Source: Pyrenochaeta sp. MPI-SDFR-AT-0127 (Eukaryota > Ascomycota > Dothideomycetes > Pleosporales > Cucurbitariaceae). From it: a stretch of DNA of 64,000 nt. Under the pieces are notes generated by a model, which did not search any database, was not told where the DNA came from, and saw only the letters and a program-made list of their open reading frames with translations. Shown one piece after another: positions 22,723-34,829 of this stretch. The stretch is from assembly GCA_020747015.1 (NCBI GenBank), contig JAGTJM010000008.1:682001-746000 (forward strand), given 5' to 3'. Numbering within the stretch: position 1 is the first letter of the stretch; every line of letters starts with the position of its first letter. A program made the translations under genes and the position numbers.

Positions 22723-23253
22723 TTACTTATTAGCGGCACGCAAGTACGCAGAGCGCCTCCGGGATGTATAATGGCACACAACATGCACCCATCCATATTC
22801 TAACCCCGTTAGGTTGAGCGCTTCGTCTACCTCAACAGCGTTTAATGCTTCCTCGTCAGAACACTCGAGCTTCCTAAGAAAGGTGAGCTGGGCCTTAATA
22901 TCCTACTACGTTGCGCCTATACGCAGTAGGGCTTAGTAGAAGGCGTCTTTAGCGTTTCAGCCCGCGTTGCGTCGTAAAGGATGGTCTAATGGGTTAAGAT
23001 GCAGGTGACCGAAGTTAGGAGGGCGTCGCATTTTTTAGCATAGTGATACCGCCTCAAGAGGGCTAGCCCTAGAGGTAGACAGTGTCTTGTTTTAAGCAAG
23101 GTATGCTGCGAGATGCAGAGGTTGTAGGCACGGTGGCTGCACTATGAAGGGATTTTGAGAGGCGGGTTTCGGCGCTGCTTCTTGTCACAGGCACTGTGAG
23201 TAACGGAATTGGGGTATTGAGGCCATATAGATGGGAGGACATGCTCGAGACAT
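22723..23253 (-). pseudogene. Relic coding frame with seven nonsense codons, probably RIP-degraded
   Basis: Reading the minus strand from the ATG at 23253 gives 177 codons in one frame with no frameshift but seven internal stops (codons starting at 23187, 23094, 23037, 22959, 22935, 22908, 22905). Five are TAA/TAG, which would be CAA/CAG before a C-to-T change; two are TGA, one step from TGG or CGA. The text between stops is protein-like: RRPPNFGHLHLNPLDHPLRR, DIKAQLTFLRKLECSDEEAL, GLEYGWVHVVCHYTSRRRSA. It ends in a TAA that overlaps a perfect GTAAGT donor at 22726, so more exons may once have followed. I do not recognise the family. Fungal RIP mutates CpA to TpA in duplicated DNA, which fits. 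Confidence 0.6.
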
Positions 23254-24423
23254 GACGTAAGGCTAACTTAAGGTTAAGTCAGCTTCCGATAAGTACAGCT
23301 AAAGGTGATTAAGGTGAAAGCATATTAAGGTAAGGGTAATAAAAGTAGTATAGAAGAGATATAAGATATATAAAATACTAGTATATAGGCTAGCGGAGGT
23401 AGTTAGGGAGAAGGCTAGTTTCAATTTGTAGGCTACTACTGGGGTAGGAAGTAGGAGCACATGAAAGGCTTGGACCAAAATGGAGCTGGCGAGGCTTGGT
23501 TAGTCTAATAGTTTGCTTAAGGGCTGTGATGTAAGACAGGAATTACGTATCATCCTACACGACACACAACACACGACGCTTAGAACATATTTCAACTCAA
23601 TTGCCTAACCCTTCTTCTTCTTTGGCGTTGTGAAATATCGCTGAAGTTGGCGGTGGTTGTGACGTTTAGTGCCAGTTCAGCTCCCTTATTTCGAGTATTA
23701 GTACGTAAGTACTTCGTAATGCGAATCTGAACAATTATTCCTCTTCAACCCTACTAAATAGAGAGAGAGAGATTGATCGATACATGTGTCGTAGTTATAG
23801 CCGCTGCCTTGCTACACTAGCATGTCTAGTCCTTTAACACGTTAGCTCGGCCCGTCCACTTACCTTTTAGTTTTCACTGGCTTACACCTGTTTCTAGAAT
23901 GAGCACTACCACAAATAGTAATATTGAGAGCAGGGGTGGTGTCAGAGCATGAGACTACAAGGTTTTCCGTTCGCTCAGCACTATCTAAGCAAGATACTGG
24001 CAGGTTAGTAGTTTGGTGGGAATCTCCGCTGCGTATGATTTTGAACTTTTTGCTGAAGAAGTATGAATAATAGCTGAACTTTGTAGTGTTCGTAGCGTGT
24101 TGAATTTTCTTAACTATACAGATGGCTTTAAAGAACACATTAATGACGTAGTGGCGATGAAGTGTAAGTCTGATGATTTTTATTGACAGGATAGAGGTAG
24201 AAGTCGTGTTGGTGCACGAATATCAAGCCTCGAGAGTATATGGGAACGCTACGCATTCATTGTGTGTTGATGTTGCAGACCAACTCCTCTATTCCATCTC
24301 TTCTGCAGCTTATAGCTTGCATTTATTAATTGTGGTTCCACCCGAGGCTGTAAATTCAACCTGGACTACGCATGACTTGCAATTTGCATGTTGGAATTGG
24401 TCCTTTATACAGCATGTCTTTGT
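23254..24423. other. AT-rich gene-poor island, right part
   Basis: About 23281-23460 has roughly three times as many G as C on the plus strand (51 against 16 by hand count) and is rich in TA steps. A (GA)n run lies near 23760. A 92-codon minus-strand frame at 23860-24138 has no recognisable feature. The right end is the 3' flank of SWD1. Confidence 0.5.
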
Positions 24424-26104
24424 TCAGCCAGCCCTCCGTCTCTTTGTGCCATTCGTAGCACCATTGGCCCTTCGTGTCTCGTCGCCGCTAACTGCAACCT
24501 CATCGTCATTCATCCACTCTCTGCCAGCGCCAGGGCTTCGGCGTCTGAACTGACCGGCGCCGATAGCCACAACTTCATCTTCGCTGTCACTAGCCTCAAT
24601 ATCCAACAACACTGGCATATTGAAGTCTGCGTCCCCAATGGCTGACCCAAAGTCAGTGGCTGATGCCTTTACCGGCTCCACAGTAAGTACGTCGACTTCT
24701 TCATCCTCCTGATCGAGCCGCCGCTTGTGTAATTCTTCGAGTGGCTGTATGTCAAACTCGTCTTCGCGTTCGATGTACTCTACATTCTCTTCTACTTCAA
24801 CGAAGTCGGGCGCCAGAGCCGACCAACGCTGTGGCTGGAGGATCGACCAGAGCCAGACACGGCCAGAGTCCACCCCAACGGCGGCGACAAAGGGTCGGAA
24901 AGGGTGCCACTGTTGGAATTAGCTTGAGGAGCTCAACAGAACAGAGGAAGGCTCACCTCTACGACGGACAGCTCCTCTTTGGTGCCTTCGAGGATCTTGA
25001 CCAAACTGCCTTGGCCGCGCTCCCAGACATAGATGTGGTGATTCATCCAGGTAGAAGCGGTGACGTATTCACCAGTGGGGCTGAAGGATACATGGTTCCA
25101 AGAGAGTCGCTGCACAAGATCTTGGAATTTGTGCTCAACCTCAAGCTGTAGCGTATCAAAGTCTAGCTTCGGATCGCCCAGGTCAGGAAGATGGAGAGTC
25201 CTGACGATCCTGTCACTTGAGTTTATAACCAAGTCTCTACCAGACGGTGTCAGGCGAATGTAGACGATGATGTTGTTGGTGACGCGAAACGAGTAACGAA
25301 CTTGGTGTGATTTGGTCTCGATGATGTTTAGCCAGCCCTTATTTGTGCCTGCGATGATGTGGTCGCCAGAGGGCGTGAACAGGGTCATGGTAGTGGTCTG
25401 CTTTGCGTCTTGGGCTGTCTGCTTTTCGGTAGCATTTTCGCGTTCTAGTTGAGATCGGCGCGGCGCAGAGGCTATGGAATGCTTGACGGGGACTTGGGCG
25501 GATATGTCGACTATGACAGGCTGGTCTTCGAAGAGCGCCGCAACGAACAGCATGCTAGACGCGGATTAGCAGTCAGAGCATAAAGGTCATCCGTGCAGAC
25601 TGACTGGTTCTTGGGGTGCAGCTCTGCGATGAAGATGGCGGCTTCAAAGCGGACGGTGCGCACTCTGGAGCCATCCTTCAGATCCCACAGGACGCATTTC
25701 CAGTCCTGGCCCGCACTCAAGAGATAGCGGTCGTTTGTCGACCAGCTCAGCGACTGGACCTGGCGCGTGTGGCCACGCAGCTTGCGGGCGACGCCGTTGG
25801 TCTCAATGTCGAATATGACGACGATTCCATCGTGCTAGAAGGCAATCAGAGCAAGTCACATGCAAGGGCGTAGATGGCGCGTACCCGTCCAGAGGCAAGC
25901 AGGTCGCCGCGATGGCTGAAGCGAATTGAGGTCGAATGGCCGCTGCCTATGCGCCGTGAGTCACTATGGGGGGAAAAAGGGCGGCTGATGGTCTAGACGG
26001 CGGATGGCAGACTGCGGTGGGGGTGAGCACTCACGAAGGCGGCCGGTGATAACATCCGGGCAGTCCTGCGCAAGGACGAACGGGTCAACGAGCGACAGAT
26101 TCAT
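24424..26104 (-). CDS. SWD1: COMPASS (Set1C) WD40 subunit Swd1 / RbBP5
   Basis: Five exons on the minus strand: 26035-26104, 25885-25946, 25605-25834, 24957-25554, 24424-24909 (introns 88, 50, 50 and 47 nt); 481 aa. The N-terminus MNLSLVDPFVLAQDCPD followed by a gap and SGHSTSIRFSHRGDLLASGR is characteristic of Swd1/RbBP5. WD repeats continue with DGIVVIFDIETNGVARKLRG, SAGQDWKCVLWDL, HMLFVAALFEDQPVIVDIS, TNKGWLNIIET and MNHHIYVWERG. A C-terminal tail rich in Asp/Glu, ending in basic residues, follows the propeller. Swd1 is a core subunit of the Set1 histone H3-Lys4 methyltransferase complex in the nucleus. The gene is transcribed divergently from RPB1 with 634 bp between the start codons. Confidence 0.9.
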
Positions 26105-26738
26105 GGTGACGCAGAGAACAGCTGTGCTCAATTGGCAGCATTTTGGCAGACGCGACGGCCGGCCATGCGCGCAGGGTGAGAGAGAGAAAGAAAGCCAGCG
26201 CGGGCAGTGTGAAAGAAAGCCAGGCGGCTGCGCATGCTTGGTGAGGCTCCGCTTTGACGTTAGCGCGGCCGGGCGCTGGCGTGGCTTGGCAATTCTTTGT
26301 CGCCTTCTTTGCTTTGTACCATAGTCCCACGCCGTCCAGCACGACTCCCTCTCCACCACCCACCCCGCCATCACCACCGGCCGTTCTGCTATCTCAGAGC
26401 GCGTCTCCCACCCCTCACGTCCTGTCTGCGCTCGCTCGAGTGCCCGGATTCGCCGCGCACGCCCCTGGCTTGGACGCGCGACCCGTCGAGCCCCCCCGAC
26501 TCCGTGCAGCCCTTTTCTGCGGGTGCCTTCCGTCGACCGCATCTCCCGCAGCGCGTGCAGCGCATCGATACCACAGGCCAGCGCAGCAGCAGGCGATCAA
26601 GCGACAACGGCAGACTCGCACTCGTCGAGACACGCGGAGGAAGAGCCCGTCGTGGCCACCGCGGCGCCCTGCAGCGACGACCGATAAAACGGTCTTCAGC
26701 AACCCTCGCACCCGCCAAACCCCCCCAACACCGCCAAC
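26105..26738. promoter_or_regulatory. Shared divergent promoter of SWD1 and RPB1
   Basis: The two ATGs lie 634 bp apart. The RPB1-proximal half (about 26300-26738) is C-rich, with CCACC and CCCGCC runs and no obvious TATA box, as expected for a housekeeping promoter. Frames here (26254-26929 and others) are GC-driven. Confidence 0.6.
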
Positions 26739-29700
26739 ATGCCTCCCGGCGCGCCAGCAGTGTCCAAATGTCCGCTCCGGACCATCAAGGAGATCCAGTT
26801 CGGGCTGCTCTCCCCCGAGGAGATCAAGGCCATGAGCGTCGTCCACATCATCTACCCAGAGACCATGGACGAGCAGAAGCAGAAGCCCCGCGAGCAGGGC
26901 CTCAACGACCCCAAGCTCGGCACCATTGACCGCATGTACTCGTGCGCCACGTGCAAGGAGGACATCCAGGTGTGCCCCGGCCACTTTGGCCACATTGAAC
27001 TCGCCACGCCCGTCTTCCATGTCGGTGAGTATCGCGACGCCGTCTGCATGCTGCGGCGCGCTGACTGTTGCAGGTTTCGTCGTGAAGATCAAGAAGCTCC
27101 TCGAGACGGTGTGCCACAACTGTGGCCTAATCTTGGCTGACTACGTAAGTCTTCCAGTGTGAAGACGAAGTACTCAGATCATGGAATTTCTTGTGCTGAC
27201 CACAACCTCAGAACCATCCAGACTGGGCCTCGGCCATCAAGACAAAGGACGCAAAGAAGCGGTTTGATAAGATCTGGCGCATGTCTCGGACACGGAACTT
27301 GTGCGAGCAAGACACGGCTGAGGAAGACCCCAAGAAAGCACCCAAGATTCCGCACAGCGGCTGCGGCAGCTACCAGCCTGACACCATCCGCAAGGAGGGC
27401 CTCAAGCTGACAGCCACGTACAAGCCCAAGAAGAAGGAGGACGACGACGGTCAGGGTGACCGCAAAGAGGTCATTACCCCGCAGAACGCACTCAACATCT
27501 TCAAACTCCTCAGCGACAACACGCTCCAGCTTCTGGGCCTAAACGCCGACTACGCCCGCCCCGAGTGGATGATTCTGACTGTCCTGCCCGTACCCCCGCC
27601 TCCGGTCAGGCCTAGTATCTCAGTCGACGGCACAGGCCAGGGCATGCGCGGAGAGGACGATCTGACCTACAAGCTTGGCGACATCATCCGCGCCAACAGC
27701 CGCGTACAGGACTGTATCCAAGAGGGTGCACCCCAGCACTCCTTGGCTGAATTCGAAGCGCTTGTTCAGTATCATGTTGCCACTTACATGGACAATGATG
27801 CCAACGGTGTTCCCCAGGCTATGCAGAAGTCTGGCCGTCCTCTCAAGACCATCCGTGGCCGATTAAAGGGCAAGGAAGGTCGTCTGCGTGGTAACTTGAT
27901 GGGAAAGCGTGTCGACTTCTCCGCCCGTACTGTCATCACTGGTGACCCCAATCTGTCTCTTGACCAAGTCGGTGTGCCGCGATCTATTGCACGCACTCTC
28001 ACCTACCCAGAGGTTGTCACCAAGTTCAACATCAGCAAGCTCACAAGTCTCGTTCGCAACGGCCCGAACCAGCATCCCGGTGCCAATTACGTGATCAAGG
28101 CAGACGGTGTGCGTCTCGATCTGAAGCACAACAAGAACCTTGATGATCTACGACTCCAGTACGGCTGGAAGGTCGAACGCCACATTGATGACGACGATGT
28201 CATCATCTTCAACCGTCAGCCGTCTCTGCACAAGGAGTCTATGATGGGTCATCGTGTCAAGGTCATGCCGTATTCCACATTCCGTCTCAACTTGTCTGTC
28301 ACATCTCCCTACAACGCCGATTTCGACGGTGACGAGATGAATCTTCACGTTCCTCAGAGCGATGAGACTCGAGCTGAGATTCAGAACTTATGCATGGTTC
28401 CCAAGCAAATTGTGTCGCCTCAGAAAAACCAGCCCTTGATGGGTATCGTGCAGGACACTCTTCTCGGTGTTTACAAGATGAGCCGTCGTGACAACTTTCT
28501 TCCAATCGAACAGGTCATGAACATCATGATGTGGGTTCCAGACTGGGACGGCATTGTCCCGGAGCCTGCCATCCTCAAGCCTCGTCCACTCTGGAGCGGC
28601 AAGCAGATTATCAGCATGGCTATTGCGAAAGAAGTCAACATCTTCCGGTCCGATGACGATTCCACTCCTTCGCCCTGGAATGATCTTGTTGATAAGAGTT
28701 TACTCATCATGGGCGGCGAACTCATTCTCGGTTCCGTCACTAAGAAGATTGTCGGTGCTTCAGCAGGTGGTGTTATTCACATCATTTTCAACGAGATTAG
28801 TCCTGCTGCTGCCGTCAATTTTTTCAACGCCTGCCAGCGCATTGTCAACTGGTGGCTCCTGCATCACGGCTTCAGTCTGGGCATTGGCGATGCCGTCCCG
28901 GACCCCAAGACATCGGACAAGATTGCTGACGAGGTTGCCAAAGCAAGGAAGAAGGTCGAAGACATTATTATAGAAGCCACTAAAGATGAACTTGAACCAC
29001 TTCCTGGTATGACTATTCGTGGCACGTTCGAGTCCAAGGTTCAGAAGTTCCTCAACGAAGGTCGTGAAGGCGGAGGTACCGCAGCGCAAAACAGTCTGAA
29101 GGATTTCAACAACGTTGTCCAGACAGTCATCTCTGGGTCGAAAGGCTCTACCGTCAACATCTCTCAGATGGTTTCTCTCGTTGGGCAACAAGCTGTCGAA
29201 GGCCAGCGTATTCCTTTTGGATTCAAATACAGGACGTTACCTCATTTCACAAAGGACGATTATACGCCAGAGGCACGTGGTTTCGTCGAGAACTCCTACG
29301 TCCGTGGTCTGACACCGTCCGAGTTCTTCTTCCACGCCATGGCTGGTCGTGAAGGTCTCATTGATACGGCGGTCAAGACTGCCGAGACTGGATACATCCA
29401 ACGTCGTTTGGTCAAGGCGCTCGAAGATGTCATGGTCAAGTACGACGGCACGGTTCGCAACTCTCTGGGTGACATTATCGAGTTCATCTACGGTGAAGAT
29501 GGTTTAGATGGCGCCCATATCGAGAAGCAGAAGGTTGATATCATCACGTCTTCAGAGGCAAAGTTTGAGGCGACATACAAACTGGATGTCCTGACCACTG
29601 ACAAGCCTGAGATTCCCGTTGCCAAGCTTCAGGGCGCTTCCGAGTTCCAAGGCGACGTCGAGGTGCAGCGTCATCTAGATGAAGAGTTTGAGCAAATCAA

Positions 29701-32174
29701 GAACGATCGTGAGTACCTACGCTCTATTATCGGACAGGACGACAGCCAGCAATTCCAATTACCGCTCAACATTCAGCGCATGATTGAGTCGGCCCAGGCC
29801 AAATTTGGTATCAAGCCACAAAAGGACGCAAGCAATCTGGATCCTATTGAGGCAATCACCAAAGTCAGGGCGCTTTTGGATCGTCTAGTGGTTATCCGTG
29901 GAGATGATGTGTTGTCGAAGGAAGCCCAGGACAGCGCGACTTACCTGTTCAAGTGCCACTTGCGGTCACGCCTCGCCTTCAAGCCTCTCGCTGTGACACA
30001 TCGTATGAGTAAGGAGGCGCTAGACTACGTATTGGGCGAATTGGAAGACCGTTTCCTCAAAGCTGCAGTAGCTCCAGGTGAGATGGTCGGCGTCCTTGCT
30101 GCCCAGTCCATCGGTGAGCCTGCAACACAGATGACATTGAATACCTTCCATTTTACAGGTATCTCATCTAAGAACGTTACGCTTGGTGTACCGCGCTTGA
30201 AGGAGATTCTCAACATCGCAGCCAACATCAAGACGCCGTCTATGCTTGTCCGTCAACTAGATGCCAAGGGTGGCCAACAGGAAGCGAAGCTTCTTCGAAG
30301 TCGTATTGAGCTTACCACCCTCCGTTCATTGACACAGGCCGTCGAACTCTACTACGACCCAGACATCCAGTCAACTATCGTTGAAGATGACCAAGACATG
30401 GTTGAGTCCTACTTCATTCTACCGGAAGAGGACGAAGTCATCGAGTCGCAGTCCAAGTGGCTGCTCCGTATCATTCTTGATCGCAAGAAGTTACTTGATA
30501 AGAGTATCTCTATTGGCGAGGTTGCTGGCAAGATCAAGGAAGAGTTCAAGCCTAATCTTGCTGTCATCTTCAGTGATGAAAACGCAGATGAGCAAGTAAT
30601 GCGTGTCCGCTTCATCTGGGACCAGAACCTGAAGCAGGATGACGAAGACGAAGACGAGCGAGACGAGCGCTGGATGCGCAAGCTTGAAAAGCATCTTCTT
30701 GACGACGTCACCCTACGTGGTGTTCGTGGTGTTGAGCGTGCTTTTATTCGAGAGGACAACGTTGTTGTTGAGAATGATGACAGATCTCTTATTCTGTCCA
30801 AGTCCGACGATCGCTGCAAGGAATGGGTACTTGATACCACCGGTACTGCCTTGTCTGAGGTCCTCTCCATTGACGGCGTGGATCCAACCAAGACATACTC
30901 CAACTCGTTCATTGAGATCCTTGGGGTCCTGGGTATTGAGGCTGCTCGTGCTGGTCTTCTCAAAGAGTTGGGCATGGTCTTGTCCTTTGATGGTTCCTAC
31001 GTCAATCATCGCCACATGGCTCTGCTTGTCGACATCATGACTCAACGCGGCCTCCTCATGGCAATCACTCGTCACGGCATCAATCGTAACGATACAGGAG
31101 CGCTTATGCGATGCTCGTTCGAGGAGACGGTGGAGATTTTACTCGAAGCTGCTGGATTTGGTGAGCTCGACGATTGCCGTGGTGTGTCCGAGAACATCAT
31201 GCTTGGTCAGCTTGCGCCTATGGGCACTGGAGAGTTTGATGTGGTCATGGATAATGCCATGCTTCTGACCATGGTGGAGGACAACTCGAAGATGATGGGT
31301 GGCACTGCTGCTGGCGGTAACTATCTTGACAATGGTGCAGCGACACCCTACGACTTGGGTTCGCCTACTTACGAGGGTGGCATGGGCATGGGAACATATG
31401 ATCCCTCCTTCTCTCCTCTAGTCATTGCTGGTGGAAGCGACGATGGTCCATATGGGAACAGCTTCGGCGATAACGGCTTCAGCCCGTACGCTCCTGGAGG
31501 CCGTAGTCCAGGTGTCGGTAGCATGTCTCCTTTTGGTGGTGGCATGTCTCCTTTCTCTGGTACCAGCCCAGTCTCGCCAGGCTTCTCTCCCACTTCGCCT
31601 GGTTATTCCCCAACTTCACCAAACGTCAGTAGTCCACACTTTGCTGCCACCTCGCCCGGCTATATGGCGTCGCCTACGTCACCCCATTACTCTCCGACGT
31701 CACCGCGATACGGCTCGCCTACTTCCCCGTCCTACTCACCCACCTCGCCAGCTGGCTATTCTCCGACATCTCCACAATATTCTCCATCGTCGCCAAACTA
31801 CAGCCCAACGTCACCCTCATTCATGGGAGCCACCTCACCGGCATACAGTCCGACGTCGCCACAATACAGTCCTACATCGCCGCAATACAGTCCCACCAGC
31901 CCGCAATATCAGGCAAGCGGCGATCGACGATCGCCTACGTCCCCAACTTCGCCGCAATACAGCCCTACGAGCCCGCGATACTCTCCCACTAGCCCAGCTG
32001 GTAACTTCTCCCCAACCTCGCCTCGTTACTCGCCTACCTCTCCGGGCCCGTCGAACACGAAATGGTCGCCGACGAGTCCGGGCTATTCGCCTACGTAAGT
32101 TCCCAAGCGTCATAGTTGTAGAATCACCCATACCAGGCCAATGCTAACTTGCATGCAGATCACCTAAGCAATAG
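26739..32174 (+). CDS. RPB1: RNA polymerase II largest subunit Rpb1
   Basis: Four exons (26739-27024, 27074-27144, 27212-32094, 32159-32174) encode 1751 aa. The last 16-nt exon completes the terminal T-S-P-K-Q. Visible hallmarks: IQFGLLSPEEIKAMSV, the zinc-binding CATCKEDIQVCPGHFGH and CHNCG, LMGKRVDFSARTVITGDP, the catalytic Mg-binding YNADFDGDEMNLHVPQ, the bridge-helix/trigger-loop region (TQMTLNTFHFTGIS) and a C-terminal domain from about residue 1560. The CTD has 12 exact YSPTSP hexads among degenerate units, with position 7 mostly Q, R, A, N or G. Rpb1 forms the active cleft of Pol II and its CTD recruits capping, splicing and histone-methylation factors. The sister subunit RPB2 lies at 59957-63826. 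Confidence 0.98.
31570..32174 (+). repeat. CTD heptad repeat array
   Basis: Degenerate 21-nt units encode YSPTSPx in the last exons of RPB1. Two spacer interruptions are visible (YQASGDRRSP and GPSNTKWSP), plus Gly or Ala-Gly insertions between some units. Antisense and shifted frames through this repeat stay open only because of its periodicity. Confidence 0.95.
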
Positions 32175-33468
32175 AGAACCATCAATATGCTTCAAGTGTA
32201 TCATGTGGGACTATTCATGTAAGCAAAGGTTCATACCTTGCTTTGTATAAAAGTTGTTTTCGCTTCGCGGATGGCTGACTTTTGGTGAACTCAGCAGCCC
32301 TCAGTCTGCCTGCCCTCACTAAAAGTTTGCTTCACCCCCTCACGGCCAGTCTCGCACAGCAGCTCGATGCATTCGGCGTACCTTTGGTTAGGCCCACGTC
32401 AAGTTCCTCAGCCCTGCACAAGCGATGGATCGCCGCCTTTTCATCATTGTAATGTTTTCTGTCTTCCTCTTCCAAATCGAAACTGTACAACACAAGCTGT
32501 GCTCGATGCACTAGCACCAAAAACCGACTCTGATCTCGAGATTGATCGAAATCTGCATCATCTATACATCAAACCATCTGCGGGGTGTTCCGGCGTTCAT
32601 GTGCTCATTTCACTTGAGATTGTAACCTCGAGGCTTTTTATTTTCTTTCTTGTTTCATAAAAACTGCGTGGCGTTTTGGCAGGTTGCATTAGTTCACTTG
32701 GTTCGAAGTATGGTTTGATCATGTCTTGCTCCACCCGTCTTTTATTAGATTATTATTGCTAGCCCGCCAAATTGCGCTTTGGGCTTTGGATCGCAGCTTA
32801 GACCGACCTTTTGGCCTTTTGAGGATGACGGCGATATTATGATGGGCTACGTTTAGTGTGCCATGAGAGGAGGCTTGAAAGCATTGCGCCCGAGGGTGCG
32901 CTTAAACCGATAATAAGAAATTGACACGTCTTGTCATGAAATCTTCATATGATGGTGATGTTCCTTCAACGTCACCGTGACTAGTGACATGTACCACGAT
33001 TGCTGTATTATCCATGATGATGAACAAATGGATTAGGTCCCTTGGTATGGTGTTTGCAAATTTGCCTTAGAGGCATGGAGAACCAAATTGAGAAGACCAA
33101 AAGTGCAGTGGAGGTTATGTATTTCGTCATTTACACGTTGGTAATGTTCGCTTGGATACAGATATAGAGGGGCCCCCAAACCTATAGTAGAGAGTGGAAA
33201 AGTACAGAACAAGACTGAAAAAAAATAAAAAGATGTACAAAAAGCAACAACGAAAAAATCATAAAAGAGCAAACGAGCCCACGCCATCATGATCCCAGAC
33301 ACCAAATGCTCGTTCGATTTGAAAAAGAGAAACGCCAAGCCCATACTGTTTCTCCCAAAATACGCCATTCGGTTCGATGCAAATTTAATCCTGTGCCCAC
33401 GTTGCTGCTTAGGAAGGTGTAGTACTCTATGAATAGTTGTGGGCCTTCTCACTCCTTTGGTGAACATC
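32175..33468. other. Tail-to-tail region between RPB1 and RMD5
   Basis: It contains both 3' flanks. An A-rich stretch (GAAAAAAAATAAAAAG type) lies near 33220, downstream of the RMD5 stop on the minus strand. No gene is supported. Confidence 0.45.
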
Positions 33469-34829
33469 CTATAGCACAACGTTCCGCGCCTCCCTTGGAT
33501 GGCTTTCATTTGGACAGTATGGACACTTGAATCTCGCCCCTTTTGAGAGCTTGTCGAGAGATTCCGAAGCAATGACGTGACCACAGGGCATCATCATGGG
33601 CGGGTTTGCGTCGGTTGTCTGCTCTTTGCTCACGGGACATACAAAGATGGAGTGGAAGTGGTATTGGTTCGGTAGCGGGATCTCCACGGGAAGCTCGTTC
33701 TGCGTTGTCCATTCTGTGCGCTTCTCTTTCATAATGGTCTGCAGTTTGAGGAGATATGGTAGAGCAATAGCTCCTGCTGTTGCGGCGATGAAGAGCGGCG
33801 AGTCGGCGCTCAGGCCCAAGAGGGAGCAGAATTCCCGGTTGAACGAGTGTGCCACCTCTTCCCATGCCGAGTCGTTGTAGAAGAAGCGCCGGTAGGGTGA
33901 GTCTTGAACATTTTGCCAGTATGCCATTGCACCCATGAGTTGCTGTACATCCCGGGCGTATCTGTTTTGGAAGGTTCCAAACGCCTGTCTCGCATATGCC
34001 CATGCGTGAAGGGGCCCGTCGGGGTTGGCATCCATAAAGTCGTCTTCGCCGTGGCCGATGAAGAGACATACAAACTGTAGCCGGCAAAGCTCGAATTCTA
34101 GATTGCTGCCTCGAGCTTCCAGGATGTCGCTGCGTTCTCGTGCCCACTGTATTGCGGGCTTCAGATTCCTCTCGTTGCGCAGCTCGTGGAGGATGTGGTA
34201 CATTTCAGCAAACTGCTGCTGCAGCTTTTCTGAGTTGAATGTGCCCTCGGCCAGGTCTTTCTCCCAGGACTCTCTCAGGTACGGGTTTGGGGTGTTGAGC
34301 GTGGGCTCGGGGTGCGGCGGGTGGCGGTTTGCTTCGCCGATGAAGGTGGATGCCACGCCAAACTGGCCTTCGCGGAGGAGATGCATGGCGATGGCTCGGT
34401 TGATGAGGGAGGGATGCGACGAGAGGGCGTCATTTTCGGCAGAGGGGAGAGGCTTGTCTTTGAATTTCTGGGCAATGTATGGTCAGCTATTTGGGAAGTG
34501 CCGTGTGTGGCAGGAGAGGCATACCCGGTCCAGCGCCTTGCCATACTTGTTGAGGCCAGAGTATATTGGCTTGAGGTCTTTTTGGGCAGTGTCGAGCGTC
34601 TTCTTGAAGGGGTCTTGGAGCTTTGCGAGGGTCAGCGGCGCCGATTTGGCATCTGCTCGTCGACTTGTCAATGTATGCGCCCAGAACGATTGCGAGGAGC
34701 ACACCCACCGGCTGCAATCTTCGCCCGAGCTGCAGTGAGCAAGTCAATCGCCTTCTGCACGTCGGCGATGCTCGTCGACAGGTTTGCGCTGCTCTCTAGG
34801 AGCTCCACCTGCTCCCGGAGGTCGTCCAT
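33469..34829 (-). CDS. RMD5: GID E3 ligase RING subunit Rmd5/Gid2
   Basis: Three exons on the minus strand: 34709-34829, 34525-34652, 33469-34467 (introns 56 and 57 nt); 415 aa. The N-terminus MDDLREQVELLE is coiled-coil-like. Next come a LisH-like helix pair (AIAMHLLREGQFGVASTFIG), a CTLH region (QFAEMYHILHELRNERNLKP) and a CRA-type helical part. At the C-terminus is the divergent RING: CPVSKEQ, NPPMMMPCGHVIASESLDKL, KCPYCP. The MPCGHVI...KCPYCP pattern marks Rmd5/RMND5 rather than Fyv10/Gid9. Rmd5 supplies E2-binding activity to the GID/CTLH ubiquitin ligase whose scaffold is encoded at 8549-10770. It faces the STB6-like gene head to head. Confidence 0.9.

Noticed and set aside
21083..24423. 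Intact transposon in the AT-rich island
   Set aside because: I found no transposase or reverse-transcriptase motif, terminal repeats or target-site duplications by eye; only the decayed frame at 22723-23253 is supported.
31425..32147. 240-codon plus-strand frame through the Rpb1 CTD
   Set aside because: Out-of-frame reading of the heptad repeat, open only because of the 21-nt periodicity.
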